A stretch of DNA of 49,949 bases from Bacteroidales bacterium (GCA_016931575.1 JAFGEO010000084.1:1-49949); one strand, 5' to 3'. Shown: positions 34,648 to 43,612, counted from the first letter of the stretch. The notes: generated by a model not told the origin, from the letters alone. Numbers and translations: made by a program.

Positions 34648-35577
34648 ATGAAACTAATCGTTATTTCCCTCACCCTGATCCTATTTCTGGCCTGTAAAAA
34701 CACCCAGCCGGTCAGGCAAACCAACAGCATCGAAACGGACTGCATCCAGGCTGTACTTCCGGATACCGTTCTCCCGGATCCTGGAGGAGGAGGAGGCAGA
34801 CAGGAAACTCTAATCAGGATTTCAGACCGGAGAGACGACCTTGATACCCTGATAAGCGATACCCTTAAAACCATCGAGGAGAAGTTTGAACAGATCTATG
34901 GTTCAAGTCTGTTCAACCATAAATTCCTGGAAGTAGGCTATCTTTCTGACGCACTGTTCAGTCGCTACAAGGAAAAATACTATGTCCCCCTGGAAGACAG
35001 GCTGATCAACAATTATGAGGATTTCAGGGATTCCCTGCGTATGGGCAGGTTCGGTCTGGACACTACCTCCTTCATCTATGGGAAGGAGGATACCCTGGAA
35101 TTCTTTAAAATGGACTTCGGGTATGGGGGCTCGGAGCTTATCGTCTGGGATCCTGCTGAGTGGGGAAGTTATTCCTTTGTAGGCTACCTTAAGGATGGAT
35201 TCTACTGGCTTTCCGGCATAGACCATAGCGATTGGGACGAAGTATACGACGCCCTTACCGGAAGAAAATCCGATTTTGCCCCCTACTTCTCACCAGGGAA
35301 AAAATACTATTTCAATGTTACAGGCGAATGGGAATACGGAGATATTCAGAGTTTGTTTATTGCGGTAGGAAGCATTACTGACAAACCCTTTCTCTCCATC
35401 TACTATGATTACTACCCTTTTCTATTTTACAGGGATGAGATTGTGTTCGGTTTGAAAGACGGTTTCTGGATCAGCGACAACGAGTTTGCTTTCTGTTTTT
35501 ACAATTTGCTAAAACAGGATGACGATACCCTGTTCTATGATAAGCTGAATGTCAGAATAAGCATTAATACCGACTAA
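34648..35577 (+). CDS. Unrecognised lipoprotein
   Basis: The 309-residue protein starts with a lipoprotein signal (MKLIVISLTLILFLAC, Cys16). A low-complexity linker with Pro-Gly-Gly-Gly-Gly-Gly near residues 47-52 follows. The rest is rich in aromatic and acidic residues (SDALFSRYKEKYYVPLEDR, SGIDHSDWDEVYDAL, YYDYYPFLFYRDEIVFGLKD) and probably beta-rich, with no motif I can assign. It has its own promoter-like site. It lies between the pectate lyase group and the esterase group and is followed by a frameshifted small gene. A role in substrate binding at the surface is possible but unsupported. Confidence 0.75.
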   Translation: MKLIVISLTLILFLACKNTQPVRQTNSIETDCIQAVLPDTVLPDPGGGGGRQETLIRISDRRDDLDTLISDTLKTIEEKFEQIYGSSLFNHKFLEVGYLSDALFSRYKEKYYVPLEDRLINNYEDFRDSLRMGRFGLDTTSFIYGKEDTLEFFKMDFGYGGSELIVWDPAEWGSYSFVGYLKDGFYWLSGIDHSDWDEVYDALTGRKSDFAPYFSPGKKYYFNVTGEWEYGDIQSLFIAVGSITDKPFLSIYYDYYPFLFYRDEIVFGLKDGFWISDNEFAFCFYNLLKQDDDTLFYDKLNVRISINTD

Positions 35578-35632
35578 TCAGGAATACAGGATGTTCTGTA
35601 AGCATGAATGAACACGAAAATAAACCGGAATT

Positions 35633-35919
35633 ATGAAACAAATCGTTCTTATGGGCCTGGCATTGTTGATGGCCCTATCCACCTGGGGCTCACCATCAAA
35701 ATCTGACCGGCACCATATAAAAACACATACACTATCTGGGTCTACCCTGACAAGCTGCCAATAACCAGACCGGAAGATGTACTCATCACAGACAAGATGG
35801 ATGATGAAATGCTTAACCGGTCGATATTGAACTATATGGGATCAAAGGAGTTTGATCCGGAGTATACGCTAAGTATGGAGGAACTGAAGGCGCTTTTTGA
35901 GAAATCTATGATGAATTGA
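35633..35919 (+). pseudogene. Frameshifted small secreted protein gene
   Basis: An ATG at 35633 opens a signal peptide (MKQIVLMGLALLMALSTWG) that reads on for about 26 more codons and then stops at 35762-35764. In a second frame, open from just after a TGA at 35704-35706, a coherent sequence (PAPYKNTYTIWVYPDKL, then a helical MSMEELKALF-type ending) continues to a TGA at 35917-35919. Joining the two frames near 35704-35712 gives one secreted protein of about 95 residues. A single indel in this interval, real or a sequencing error, would explain the break. Neither fragment is recognised. The gene lies directly downstream of the lipoprotein gene on the same strand. Confidence 0.5.
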
Positions 35920-35927
35920 TGAATCGA

Positions 35928-37592
35928 TTAATTTCTGATTACCACAAACGACTCTGCCCTGCTGAAATCAGCTGTGCTGAAGCGGATAAAATACGTTCCG
36001 CTGGTCAGACGTGGCAGGTCGATCACACCACAGCGGGCCAGCAGGCTTCCCCTGAGTAAGGAGGCACCACTTGTATTCAGGATTTCATAAGTCAGGGGAT
36101 CCGTATCCGGAATCACAGCATATACATGGTATCCGAGCACTCCCGTTCCATTCGGATTGGGAAAGAGTTCAACCTGAACATCTTCCTCATCCTGCGGCAG
36201 ATTTACCAGGTCAGGAGGCGTAAGGGTATTGTTCACCGGATAGCCTTTGATGGTTTTCATGCTAACAGAATCCTGGGATTCAAGGGTTCCGGGCTCATAG
36301 TCAAGCATCAGGGTTTCACCCACCGCCATGTTTTCTTCCAGGATCAGGTGCACCACATTTTCCTTCGTCGTGTCGCGGTAGGCCATCTGCAGGTTAAAGG
36401 CTCCTTCGGTAGTATATACCGAGAAACCCAGGTAGCTGTCTTGCGGATCGTAGACAGGGGTATTGAACTCTATCTGCACATGGTTCTCCGAAAGAGTCTT
36501 TGCTTTGGTAAGCAGCGGTTGGATCTTCCAGTCCATCAACGTTTTCAGATAAGCAGTAAGTTCTGCACCATTCTTTGCATGCTGTGCCAGAGTAGGGTGG
36601 TAATCGATGGCGTAACCCAGGGATCCCTGCGCCGACAGTTCAAAAAAGCTCACATGTCCCATGCCTTTGTTGCTGGCTGAATCTGCAATGTACTGAAGGT
36701 GGCTTTTAATATCCGTCAGGGTACCACCTGAAAGCATGGGTCCTGCCAGGAGAACGATCTCCGGGTTGGTATACCGGGTTTGCAGGGTATCTATCAAACG
36801 AAAATAATTGCTTACATAAAGGGCTGAATCACCGCCGGTGGTACTGTAGTCGTTCGTGCCAAGATTAATACAGATTACATCAGGCTGAACCGCGAAATCA
36901 TACAGGGGTGCATCATCATAGAGAAATATCCGGCTGTAAAGATTGGTCATGCATTCGGCATTACCTTCGGCCGGACCGTCATAATTCCTGTAAATGCCAA
37001 TTCCGGAACGAGAGACAGCCATGTGCTTCGCATTAAAATTCCTGGAGGTTATCGCAGCGTAAGTCAGATAATGATTTTCAGTTGTTGGCCCAAAGGTCTC
37101 CCCGAGCGGCCCCTCATTCCCGTAGCCACAGGTAATAGAATTGCCGATATATTCGATGAAGAGTTCCCGGGTATTACTGACCGGCTGCAGGCTGGCTCCC
37201 GCATCCACAATAAAACCAAGGAATTCCGTTTTCCCGAAAGTCAGCTCAGTACGTTTGAAAAGTTCAATCTCATGTATGGCATCATCAAGGCCATCGGCCA
37301 GGAGATAGCTTTCTGTACCGCTGTTTACCAGAAGGGTATCAACCACCACCCCGTCAAGGATAACATTATAGTAATTCTCGCCCTGATCATCGTTCAGGAT
37401 AGCTGAAATACTGGTACCTGTAAAACAGGTGCGTATGGAAACCCCGGAGTAGGAGAATTTCGGTGCCAGCGGATTTTCAAAATCGATCCTGCCTGTATAT
37501 TCAATTAATGAATTATCTGCAGAGAGGGTATCCCCGGCGTAAACCGCCATACCAATAAAAAAGAAAATGCCCAGGAGTAATGATCGTTTCAT
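35928..37592 (-). CDS. SGNH carbohydrate esterase (CE2-like) with T9SS sorting domain
   Basis: The 554-residue secreted protein has a signal peptide (MKRSLLLGIFFFIGMAVYAG). The N-terminal jelly roll (about 25-140, FSYSGVSIRTCFTGTSIS) is that of CE2 acetyl esterases. The SGNH domain (about 145-370) has the nucleophile Ser152 in EYIGNSITCGYG, the Gly/Asn block INLGTNDYS and the catalytic His in AIDYHPTLAQH. A beta-sandwich (about 375-460) and a type-A T9SS C-terminal domain follow (VELFPNPNG to LTSGTYFIRF). It probably removes acetyl groups from plant polysaccharide, plausibly acetylated pectin given its neighbours. It is divergent from the zincin gene. Confidence 0.9.
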   Translation of the reverse strand: MKRSLLLGIFFFIGMAVYAGDTLSADNSLIEYTGRIDFENPLAPKFSYSGVSIRTCFTGTSISAILNDDQGENYYNVILDGVVVDTLLVNSGTESYLLADGLDDAIHEIELFKRTELTFGKTEFLGFIVDAGASLQPVSNTRELFIEYIGNSITCGYGNEGPLGETFGPTTENHYLTYAAITSRNFNAKHMAVSRSGIGIYRNYDGPAEGNAECMTNLYSRIFLYDDAPLYDFAVQPDVICINLGTNDYSTTGGDSALYVSNYFRLIDTLQTRYTNPEIVLLAGPMLSGGTLTDIKSHLQYIADSASNKGMGHVSFFELSAQGSLGYAIDYHPTLAQHAKNGAELTAYLKTLMDWKIQPLLTKAKTLSENHVQIEFNTPVYDPQDSYLGFSVYTTEGAFNLQMAYRDTTKENVVHLILEENMAVGETLMLDYEPGTLESQDSVSMKTIKGYPVNNTLTPPDLVNLPQDEEDVQVELFPNPNGTGVLGYHVYAVIPDTDPLTYEILNTSGASLLRGSLLARCGVIDLPRLTSGTYFIRFSTADFSRAESFVVIRN

Positions 37593-37927
37593 TTTAAAGG
37601 ATTTTCAGTAACAAAATGCAATATTAAGAACTGAAAAAGAATTTACAACCCAAAAATGGAATTCTTTCCAAAGAATCCCTTATGAAATAAGCCTGTTGCC
37701 GAAGGAATTATAAAAAGACAACCTTCCTGAATAAATTTTCCAACTAAATGAACCAATAGTCTAAATGCTTGAGGTAAAATCATGGATAACGGCATATTTG
37801 TCTTGTCAATATTAAACGATTCCTCGTAAGCTTGTAGCAGCTTTGATTATTACCCTATCCAGACCTGATATCTTTCAAAGTATATTAACACAGTCCCTTT
37901 AAGGCGGGACCCAAACTACAAAAACGG
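37593..37927. other. 335-nt divergent regulatory region of the esterase and zincin genes
   Basis: No gene is seen. It contains a perfect 16-bp dyad, ATTCTTT-CC-AAAGAAT (37661-37676), about 70 nt upstream of the esterase start, which could be an operator. TATCTTTC (37869-37876) could be the -7 box for the rightward gene, with TTTG 23 nt before it. Confidence 0.4.
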
Positions 37928-40528
37928 ATGAAACGGAAAGCACTATTTTCATTTCTTGCTGCGATCTTTATCGCAGGACAATCTTTCGTCAGCATTCTCA
38001 AGGCTGCTGAAGGAGATAGCGTGAATGTCGCCATTATCGCGACGGCAAGCACCTCTTATGTTTCAGACTGGGAAACTCTCGATGCCGTGAACGATGGTTA
38101 CACACCTTCAAACTCGAATGATAAAACCCAGGGGGCCTACGGCAACTGGCCCAACCCCAACAGCTATCAGTGGGTGCAGTACACCTGGGACCAGGACTTC
38201 ATCCTTAAATCTGTCGAGATTTACTGGTTCGATGATAAGGGTGGCGTACTGACCCCGGATACGGCTTTCATCCAGCTTTATGACAATGGCGACTGGGAAA
38301 CGCTGGACAGCATTCCGGTACCTTGTCTGAAAGACACTTTTAACTATGCCGATCTCGGAGATATTGCTGCCGATCGCATCCGGGTAATGTTTATCAATGG
38401 ATCTGAATCTACCGGCATCCTGGAATTCAGGGTGTGGGGAACAGGGCTGAGTGGCAGTGTAGACATCGAACGTCCTACCTCTCCGGGAAATCTTGTCATT
38501 CAGGAAAAATATCCTGACAGTGCCCGTCTGGCATGGGGTCCATCAACTGATGACTATGGCATCGTAAGCTACCACGTATCCCTTAACGATACCATGAGCC
38601 TGGTAACTTCAGATACCACACTCCTGCTTACCGGTCTCTCGCCGGAATATCTTTACTATGCTTCAGTCCGCACCCGGGATGCTGCAGACAATCTATCACG
38701 TGCCTTCAGTTCTCTATGGTTCTCCACCGGTGAAGACACCCTGGCAGGAAAAACATTTTTATGGCCTGAGTATACTACCTCACTTAGCTACGACTTCAGA
38801 GATGAGTTCCCGGCACTCGAAATGCCTACCCAGGACCTTGACGACTGCCCGGAGGTTGTCGGGACACAGTCGGACAGGTGGTGGACCTTTAAATGGGGAC
38901 CCGAAGCCAGGTCGCTGGTAACAGAAGCTGCGATAACTCCTATGCTGGAGCGCATGAATACTGATTTCGCCTATTTCAGGGACACCCTGGGATGGCCACC
39001 GGATAAAAGGGCCAAACGTGGCTACCGTTCAGCCATTTACCTTTACGGATCGGGTCTCTGCACCGATGATGAAGACAGTACAGCCCTTGGCGGCTGGCAA
39101 GGTACGATCTGGCACGAGGGTGAAAGCTGGCCAATGGTGCTCCTCTCCTACTATCCTGTATATTGCTATGATCCATCCTGCGGCTACAGTGACCGTTCCG
39201 CACAGAGAGGCGCCGTGGTCCATGAAGGGATCCATTCGGTACTTGCAGACCTCCCGGGAGCCAAAAAGGCAGCCTGGTTCCAGGAAGGTGGTAACACCTG
39301 GCTTCAGCAGGAAGCCGCTGCCAGGCAATCAGGAGATTACAGCAGCATGGGATTCCTGAACGGGGCAACCTTCATAGCCCCCTTTATGCCGATTGAATGT
39401 TACAGCGGGTGGCTGCAGGATAACAGCTTCGGAGGCCCCAGCGCAGAAGGAGTAAACCGGTATAACAGCAGCGGCACTCAACTCTGTACCTGGCGGAATT
39501 ACCTGGGAGGAACCCAATACGGCAATGCCTTCCCGGTGTTTGTAAGTGATGTATTCGGCCCAAAGAGCGTAGCCTGGATCTGGAGAAACTGTCCCGGAAG
39601 AGTGCTTGAAGGGATGGCTGACAGCCTCGGGGATATGCAGATCCGCCGCCTGATCATGGAATACAAAGCCAAACAGGCCCTGGTGGACATGGGCCCCTGG
39701 ACCGATGCGATCCGCGATATTATGAATTCCTATTTCTATATCACGGTCAGGTCTGAGTGGACCCCCACCTGGTTAAATCCTGATACCTGGTTTTCGACTC
39801 CCTATGCCAGAACACAGCCCGACACCATTCTGAATGCCCTGGCCCCGGAATACCGAACTACACCGGGCTGGTCAGGTGCTAACCAGATACCCCTCAATGT
39901 TGAAGGGATGGGCGATACGGTAGTGGTCAACTTTATACCTTTGGGCAAGAATATGACCTGCCAGCTTTGTTACCGTGCTGAGGATGGAAGTGCTGTATAT
40001 GGCATCCCCGTTTCTGAGGGAACCTGCACGCTCATACTCGATAAAAAACCGGCTAACAACATTGTGATCGCGGTCATCGCCAATACGGATTATGTCTATG
40101 AGGGTGAAGAAACACGAACCGCTCATTTCGATTACCGACTGCAGCTGGTAAAAGGAATATCCAAAAAAGCCAGTGTGTATAGGAAATGGTTCAATCACGA
40201 AGACGCTATCGAAGATGTGGTTGATCCAGAATGGTGGATCGAGGATACCCCTGACGGTGTAGAAAAGACAATCTCTGAGCAGGCCATAAAGATTTACCCT
40301 AATCCCGCACATATGGATGCCAGTCTGCGCGTGGCTTTCTCAAAAGAAGTGGCAGGCACAAAGCGCGTACACGTTATTACCTTGCAGGGTCAAAATATAC
40401 ATACCGTGGAAAGCCGTGGGGACGAAGTGGAAATCGACCTGAGTGATGCAGCTTTCGAAGCGGGAATTTATTTCATCGTTGTTCAATCCGACAACCAGCA
40501 CTATGCCGAAAGGGTGATTATTCAGTAA
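37928..40528 (+). CDS. Large secreted zincin-like protein: discoidin, FN3, HExxH and T9SS domains
   Basis: The 866-residue protein has a signal peptide (MKRKALFSFLAAIFIAGQSF). An F5/8-type (discoidin-like) module follows at about 30-172 (VNVAIIATASTSYVSDWETL). A fibronectin type III module lies at about 183-270 (RLAWGPSTDDYGIVSYHVSL). The central domain (about 280-650) contains the zinc motif His432-Glu-Gly-Ile-His436, followed 16 residues later by Glu453 in AWFQEGGNTWLQ, the gluzincin arrangement. The end is a T9SS type-A domain (IKIYPNPAHMDASL to FEAGIYFIVV). The central domain is a putative metallopeptidase or DUF6055-like domain; the substrate is unknown. Its position between two pectin esterases suggests action on cell-wall glycoprotein. 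A strong terminator follows. Confidence 0.82.
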   Translation: MKRKALFSFLAAIFIAGQSFVSILKAAEGDSVNVAIIATASTSYVSDWETLDAVNDGYTPSNSNDKTQGAYGNWPNPNSYQWVQYTWDQDFILKSVEIYWFDDKGGVLTPDTAFIQLYDNGDWETLDSIPVPCLKDTFNYADLGDIAADRIRVMFINGSESTGILEFRVWGTGLSGSVDIERPTSPGNLVIQEKYPDSARLAWGPSTDDYGIVSYHVSLNDTMSLVTSDTTLLLTGLSPEYLYYASVRTRDAADNLSRAFSSLWFSTGEDTLAGKTFLWPEYTTSLSYDFRDEFPALEMPTQDLDDCPEVVGTQSDRWWTFKWGPEARSLVTEAAITPMLERMNTDFAYFRDTLGWPPDKRAKRGYRSAIYLYGSGLCTDDEDSTALGGWQGTIWHEGESWPMVLLSYYPVYCYDPSCGYSDRSAQRGAVVHEGIHSVLADLPGAKKAAWFQEGGNTWLQQEAAARQSGDYSSMGFLNGATFIAPFMPIECYSGWLQDNSFGGPSAEGVNRYNSSGTQLCTWRNYLGGTQYGNAFPVFVSDVFGPKSVAWIWRNCPGRVLEGMADSLGDMQIRRLIMEYKAKQALVDMGPWTDAIRDIMNSYFYITVRSEWTPTWLNPDTWFSTPYARTQPDTILNALAPEYRTTPGWSGANQIPLNVEGMGDTVVVNFIPLGKNMTCQLCYRAEDGSAVYGIPVSEGTCTLILDKKPANNIVIAVIANTDYVYEGEETRTAHFDYRLQLVKGISKKASVYRKWFNHEDAIEDVVDPEWWIEDTPDGVEKTISEQAIKIYPNPAHMDASLRVAFSKEVAGTKRVHVITLQGQNIHTVESRGDEVEIDLSDAAFEAGIYFIVVQSDNQHYAERVIIQ

Positions 40529-40546
40529 GCGTTGGTTACATGGCGT

Positions 40547-40579
40547 AAACCCGGTCCCTTTCCAGGAACCGGGTTTTTT
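40547..40579 (+). terminator. Rho-independent terminator of the zincin gene
   Basis: AAACCCGGT (40547-40555) pairs perfectly with ACCGGGTTT (40568-40576), a 9-bp stem with a 12-nt loop that runs into a six-T tract (40574-40579). It begins 19 nt after the stop codon. Confidence 0.85.
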
Positions 40580-40642
40580 CTTGTCATTCGAAGCGCCTCA
40601 TACCCTGGTCAATCGCTTTATTGTCATTTGCTTCGGGTAATT

Positions 40643-40746
40643 GGTACGCCCTTGCGAATCGCTGCCTGGCTATATCAGGCATCCATTGGCTGCGATATAA
40701 CTCATAAGCTCCAACCGGACTGTTCCGAGGCGATGTATCGCGTACC
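40643..40746. other. Intergenic element with nested inverted repeats upstream of the pectinesterase promoter
   Basis: GGTACGC (40643-40649) and GCGTACC (40740-40746) are perfect inverted arms. Inside them lie a hairpin TGCCTG/CAGGCA (40663-40668 / 40676-40681) and a dyad GCGAT-GT-ATCGC (40730-40741). The element lies between the terminator and the predicted CE8 promoter, so it could be a multi-site operator or a small RNA. No homologue is recognised. Confidence 0.35.
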
Positions 40747-40755
40747 CCTTATGAC

Positions 40756-40784
40756 TTGTCACTCCTGAGATTTTCTTATCTTTA
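40756..40784 (+). promoter_or_regulatory. Promoter of the pectinesterase gene
   Basis: TTG (40756-40758), an 18-nt spacer and TATCTTTA (40777-40784) fit the Bacteroidota promoter pattern. The ATG is 20 nt downstream. Confidence 0.45.
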
Positions 40785-40803
40785 AGTCTTTAAACTTTGC
40801 GAT

Positions 40804-42777
40804 ATGAAAACCCGAATCCTTTCCTTGACACTGACCCTCATCGGACTGACGTTTCTTTTCTCAACTCTGCAGGCCCAAACCCTGGAAGATGTGCTTGCCG
40901 GAAAAATTGATCTCATCGTTGCACAAGATGGCACAGGTAACTTCGAAAGCCTGCAGGCAGCCATCGATGCCGTGCCCGACAGCAGTGAAACACCGGTGGT
41001 GGTTTTCATCCGCCGGGGAAGGTATTATGAAAAGATACGGGTACCTGTTGAAAAAACCAACCTGGTCCTGATAGGCGAGGATGCGGACAGCACCATCCTG
41101 ACTTACGACGACTACCCGGGGGTCATGCCCGATAACAGCACCTTTGGTACGTTCAGTTTTCGTTGCGATGCGGACAATTTCTCGGCTTATAACCTGACCT
41201 TCGAAAATTCGGCAGGTCAAACTGCCGGACAGGCCCTGGCCTATTCATCCTACGGAGATAAACAATTCTTCTATCACTGCCGTTTCCTGGGCAACCAGGA
41301 TACCTACTTTCTGAATTTTCGATGCAGGAACTACATGAAAGACTGCTATATCGAGGGATCTGTAGACTACATTTATGGATTCGGCATTGGGGTTTATGAC
41401 AGCTGCCAGATCCACACCAACCGTTACCAGGGCGTGATCACTGCTCCCGCCACCAGTAGCTATCAGCACTTTGGCTTCACCTTCCGTGATTGCCGCATCA
41501 CGGCACCTACCGGCGTCACGGGAATCTTCCTTGGCAGACCCTGGCACGGAAAACCCCATACCGCATTCCTGTTCTGCGATGAAACCGCCGGACTGAATCC
41601 CCTTGGTTGGCGTTCGATGAACGAGGGACTCGATCCCATCTTTGCCGAGTATGCCTGTACCGGGGAAGGCTACCTGCCGGATCAGCGTTCCACAGAACCC
41701 GATTACCCGGGAATACAGCTAAGTGAAGCACAAGCCGCCCCCTACCAGTCGCTGGCTACCCTGCTCGGGGCAGCATCCTTCGCTGATCCATCCGAAGATG
41801 AAGCCGAAATTCTGGAAATGCGCACGCCATTCGATGAAGCCGGGCTGACCGATCTCATCCTGGAAGTAATGTATCGCGGAAGGGATACCTTCCCTCCCAT
41901 TCCTGCGGACGACTGGCTCCCTGACCTGGAAAACGATACCATCAAAGCAACCATCGATGCCTTCTGTAAACCATTTATGGATTCGGCCTATATCGTAGCT
42001 CCCAGAGTCAGCATGATCTATGCAGATGGCAATCCGCTGGAAAATTTTGATGCAGCTGTTTATGAATATGCCCTTGAACTGGGATCAGATGCCACCACCC
42101 CTGCTGAGCTTACCGCCGATGCGGAGGAGGCGATCATCAGCATCGAATATCCCGGTTCGGTACCTGCCTATTCCCATGTCATTGCCACCTCCCCCGACCG
42201 CGTAACACAAGTGGAATATAACATATACAACTCCGTGGATTCCTCGTACCAGAATGCCGATCTTGGCTTCCTGGGCTATAATGCATCCGACACCATCGAC
42301 CTGGAAGACAATAAATACAACTATACGATTATGCTGGAGGAAGGTGTCTCGCAGGTGTTCAGCCTGCAAGCCAAAGTCAAGGTAAAAGGTGCCAGCTATA
42401 AAACGAATAAACCCGATGCGGTTCCCGGAGACGGAACCGTTGATGTCACTGCACTTGACGGGAGCACAACGAATACCTATACCCTGCATTTCATACTTTA
42501 TACCGACCTGGAACAATTGACATCAGAAGAGGAATGGATCCGCATCCAAAATCCCGTGAAGGATCAGGCCCGGCTGAACCTGATGCAGGCTAAGAATGGA
42601 AATCTGCAGTTTCGTATTTTCGATATGACCGGCAAGCCGATGTTCACACATCAGTCATCCATCAGCCCTGCAAACCAGCAGGTGAATGTTGATATTTCTG
42701 GTTTGAACGCAGGCCTGTATGTTTATGAGGTACGTCTGGATGAACATGTGGCACACGGAAGGATGGTGGTTGAATGA
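40804..42777 (+). CDS. Pectinesterase (CE8) with T9SS sorting domain
   Basis: The 657-residue secreted enzyme has a signal peptide (about 1-24, ending LQAQ). The CE8 beta-helix (about 35-320) is complete: VAQDGTGNFESLQAAIDAVP, Asp166 in GNQDTYF, Asp188 in SVDYIYG and Arg245 in LGRPWHG, the catalytic Asp pair and its Arg. It demethylates homogalacturonan and so makes substrate for the PL1 lyase. Residues about 335-575 are an unassigned region, helical then beta-rich. A T9SS C-terminal domain follows (WIRIQNPVKDQARLNL to LNAGLYVYEV). A weak hairpin (42814-42836) lies downstream. Methanol release and export through T9SS are expected from family knowledge. Confidence 0.93.
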   Translation: MKTRILSLTLTLIGLTFLFSTLQAQTLEDVLAGKIDLIVAQDGTGNFESLQAAIDAVPDSSETPVVVFIRRGRYYEKIRVPVEKTNLVLIGEDADSTILTYDDYPGVMPDNSTFGTFSFRCDADNFSAYNLTFENSAGQTAGQALAYSSYGDKQFFYHCRFLGNQDTYFLNFRCRNYMKDCYIEGSVDYIYGFGIGVYDSCQIHTNRYQGVITAPATSSYQHFGFTFRDCRITAPTGVTGIFLGRPWHGKPHTAFLFCDETAGLNPLGWRSMNEGLDPIFAEYACTGEGYLPDQRSTEPDYPGIQLSEAQAAPYQSLATLLGAASFADPSEDEAEILEMRTPFDEAGLTDLILEVMYRGRDTFPPIPADDWLPDLENDTIKATIDAFCKPFMDSAYIVAPRVSMIYADGNPLENFDAAVYEYALELGSDATTPAELTADAEEAIISIEYPGSVPAYSHVIATSPDRVTQVEYNIYNSVDSSYQNADLGFLGYNASDTIDLEDNKYNYTIMLEEGVSQVFSLQAKVKVKGASYKTNKPDAVPGDGTVDVTALDGSTTNTYTLHFILYTDLEQLTSEEEWIRIQNPVKDQARLNLMQAKNGNLQFRIFDMTGKPMFTHQSSISPANQQVNVDISGLNAGLYVYEVRLDEHVAHGRMVVE

Positions 42778-43023
42778 GAAAAGCATTCAACCCTCTGATA
42801 ACTGGCAGATCAGTGGATACCTTCCCCGGTTATCCATAGTAGATCAGCCGGTAAGGATCAATGCTGCCGAACAGCTGGATGGGCATGGGATGAGCCAATC
42901 GTAAGAGATTTGCCAAATTATTGAAATACTTAACTGAAGATCAATTAACGGCATTTTGGTTTGGAAAAATCCATTTTTAAAATCAGAATTATTCACTAAC
43001 TTGTTAATAAAAAAGCATTTCAA

Positions 43024-43413
43024 ATGCCCTTCAGAACTGAGATCGACCTTGACCGAAAAATTATCAGGAACACCTATACCGGGATGATCTCCCGGGAGGA
43101 TCTCGGTACCGTATGGCGTCATCTGCTGACTCTGAAAGAATTTACGGAATTAAAATTCAATCTGCTCTCTGACTATCGGGCATCAAAATTTAATATTGCC
43201 AGGAGCGAAGGAGACAGATTGCTGCAATTCCTGATATCCGTCAAACCTATCCTGAATGGAAAAAAGGAAGCTGCCATTATCAGCGATCCTAAAGACACTG
43301 CCCTCTCCTTATTACTACAATTGGAAACCTTCGAAAAGGTTGGTTATATTGTGAGTATCTTCAGTACGGAAGGTGCTGCACTCCAGTGGCTGTGTGACCC
43401 TCTTTCCCGGTAA
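43024..43413 (+). CDS. SpoIIAA/STAS-like small protein
   Basis: The 129-residue soluble protein reads like a STAS/SpoIIAA-like fold. It opens with beta strands (FRTEIDLDRKIIRNTYTGMI), then alternates helices and strands: REDLGTVWRHLLTLKEF, FNLLSDYRASKFNIARSEG, KKEAAIISDPKDTALSLL, and a final VGYIVSIFSTEGAALQWL. The ending 'FsteeaAlxWL' is typical of STAS-like proteins found widely in Bacteroidota. No phosphoacceptor motif is certain. It is isolated, with 246 nt before it and about 200 nt after it, and no signalling gene adjacent. The function is unknown. Confidence 0.65.
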   Translation: MPFRTEIDLDRKIIRNTYTGMISREDLGTVWRHLLTLKEFTELKFNLLSDYRASKFNIARSEGDRLLQFLISVKPILNGKKEAAIISDPKDTALSLLLQLETFEKVGYIVSIFSTEGAALQWLCDPLSR

Positions 43414-43519
43414 TCCTGTTCTTTGTCCTGATAAGACTAAAAGGTAGGCTCACACCTATTCCGTCGGGGGAATTTTCACCCTAAAAAAGTAGCGTAAACA
43501 AAAATATTTTGCATCTTGC

Positions 43520-43549
43520 AATCCATTTTCCCTCAGGAATAAATGGATT
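43520..43549 (+). other. Leader hairpin upstream of the SASA esterase gene
   Basis: AATCCATTT (43520-43528) pairs perfectly with AAATGGATT (43541-43549). An inner TCC/GGA extension leaves a CTCA loop and a 2-nt bulge, for about 12 bp in all. It lies 64 nt before the start codon at 43613. It could lie in the leader as a stability or attenuation element, or serve as an operator. Confidence 0.4.
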
Positions 43550-43612
43550 AAATCAGACTGTTCTCACAAGAGGATAGCGCGTTTTACAATTGAGTATTAA
43601 AGACCGAAAAGA

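Noticed and set aside
36126-36680. 184-residue open frame antisense to the CE2-like esterase
   Set aside because: The minus strand encodes a complete SGNH plus T9SS protein here; the plus frame is a shadow.
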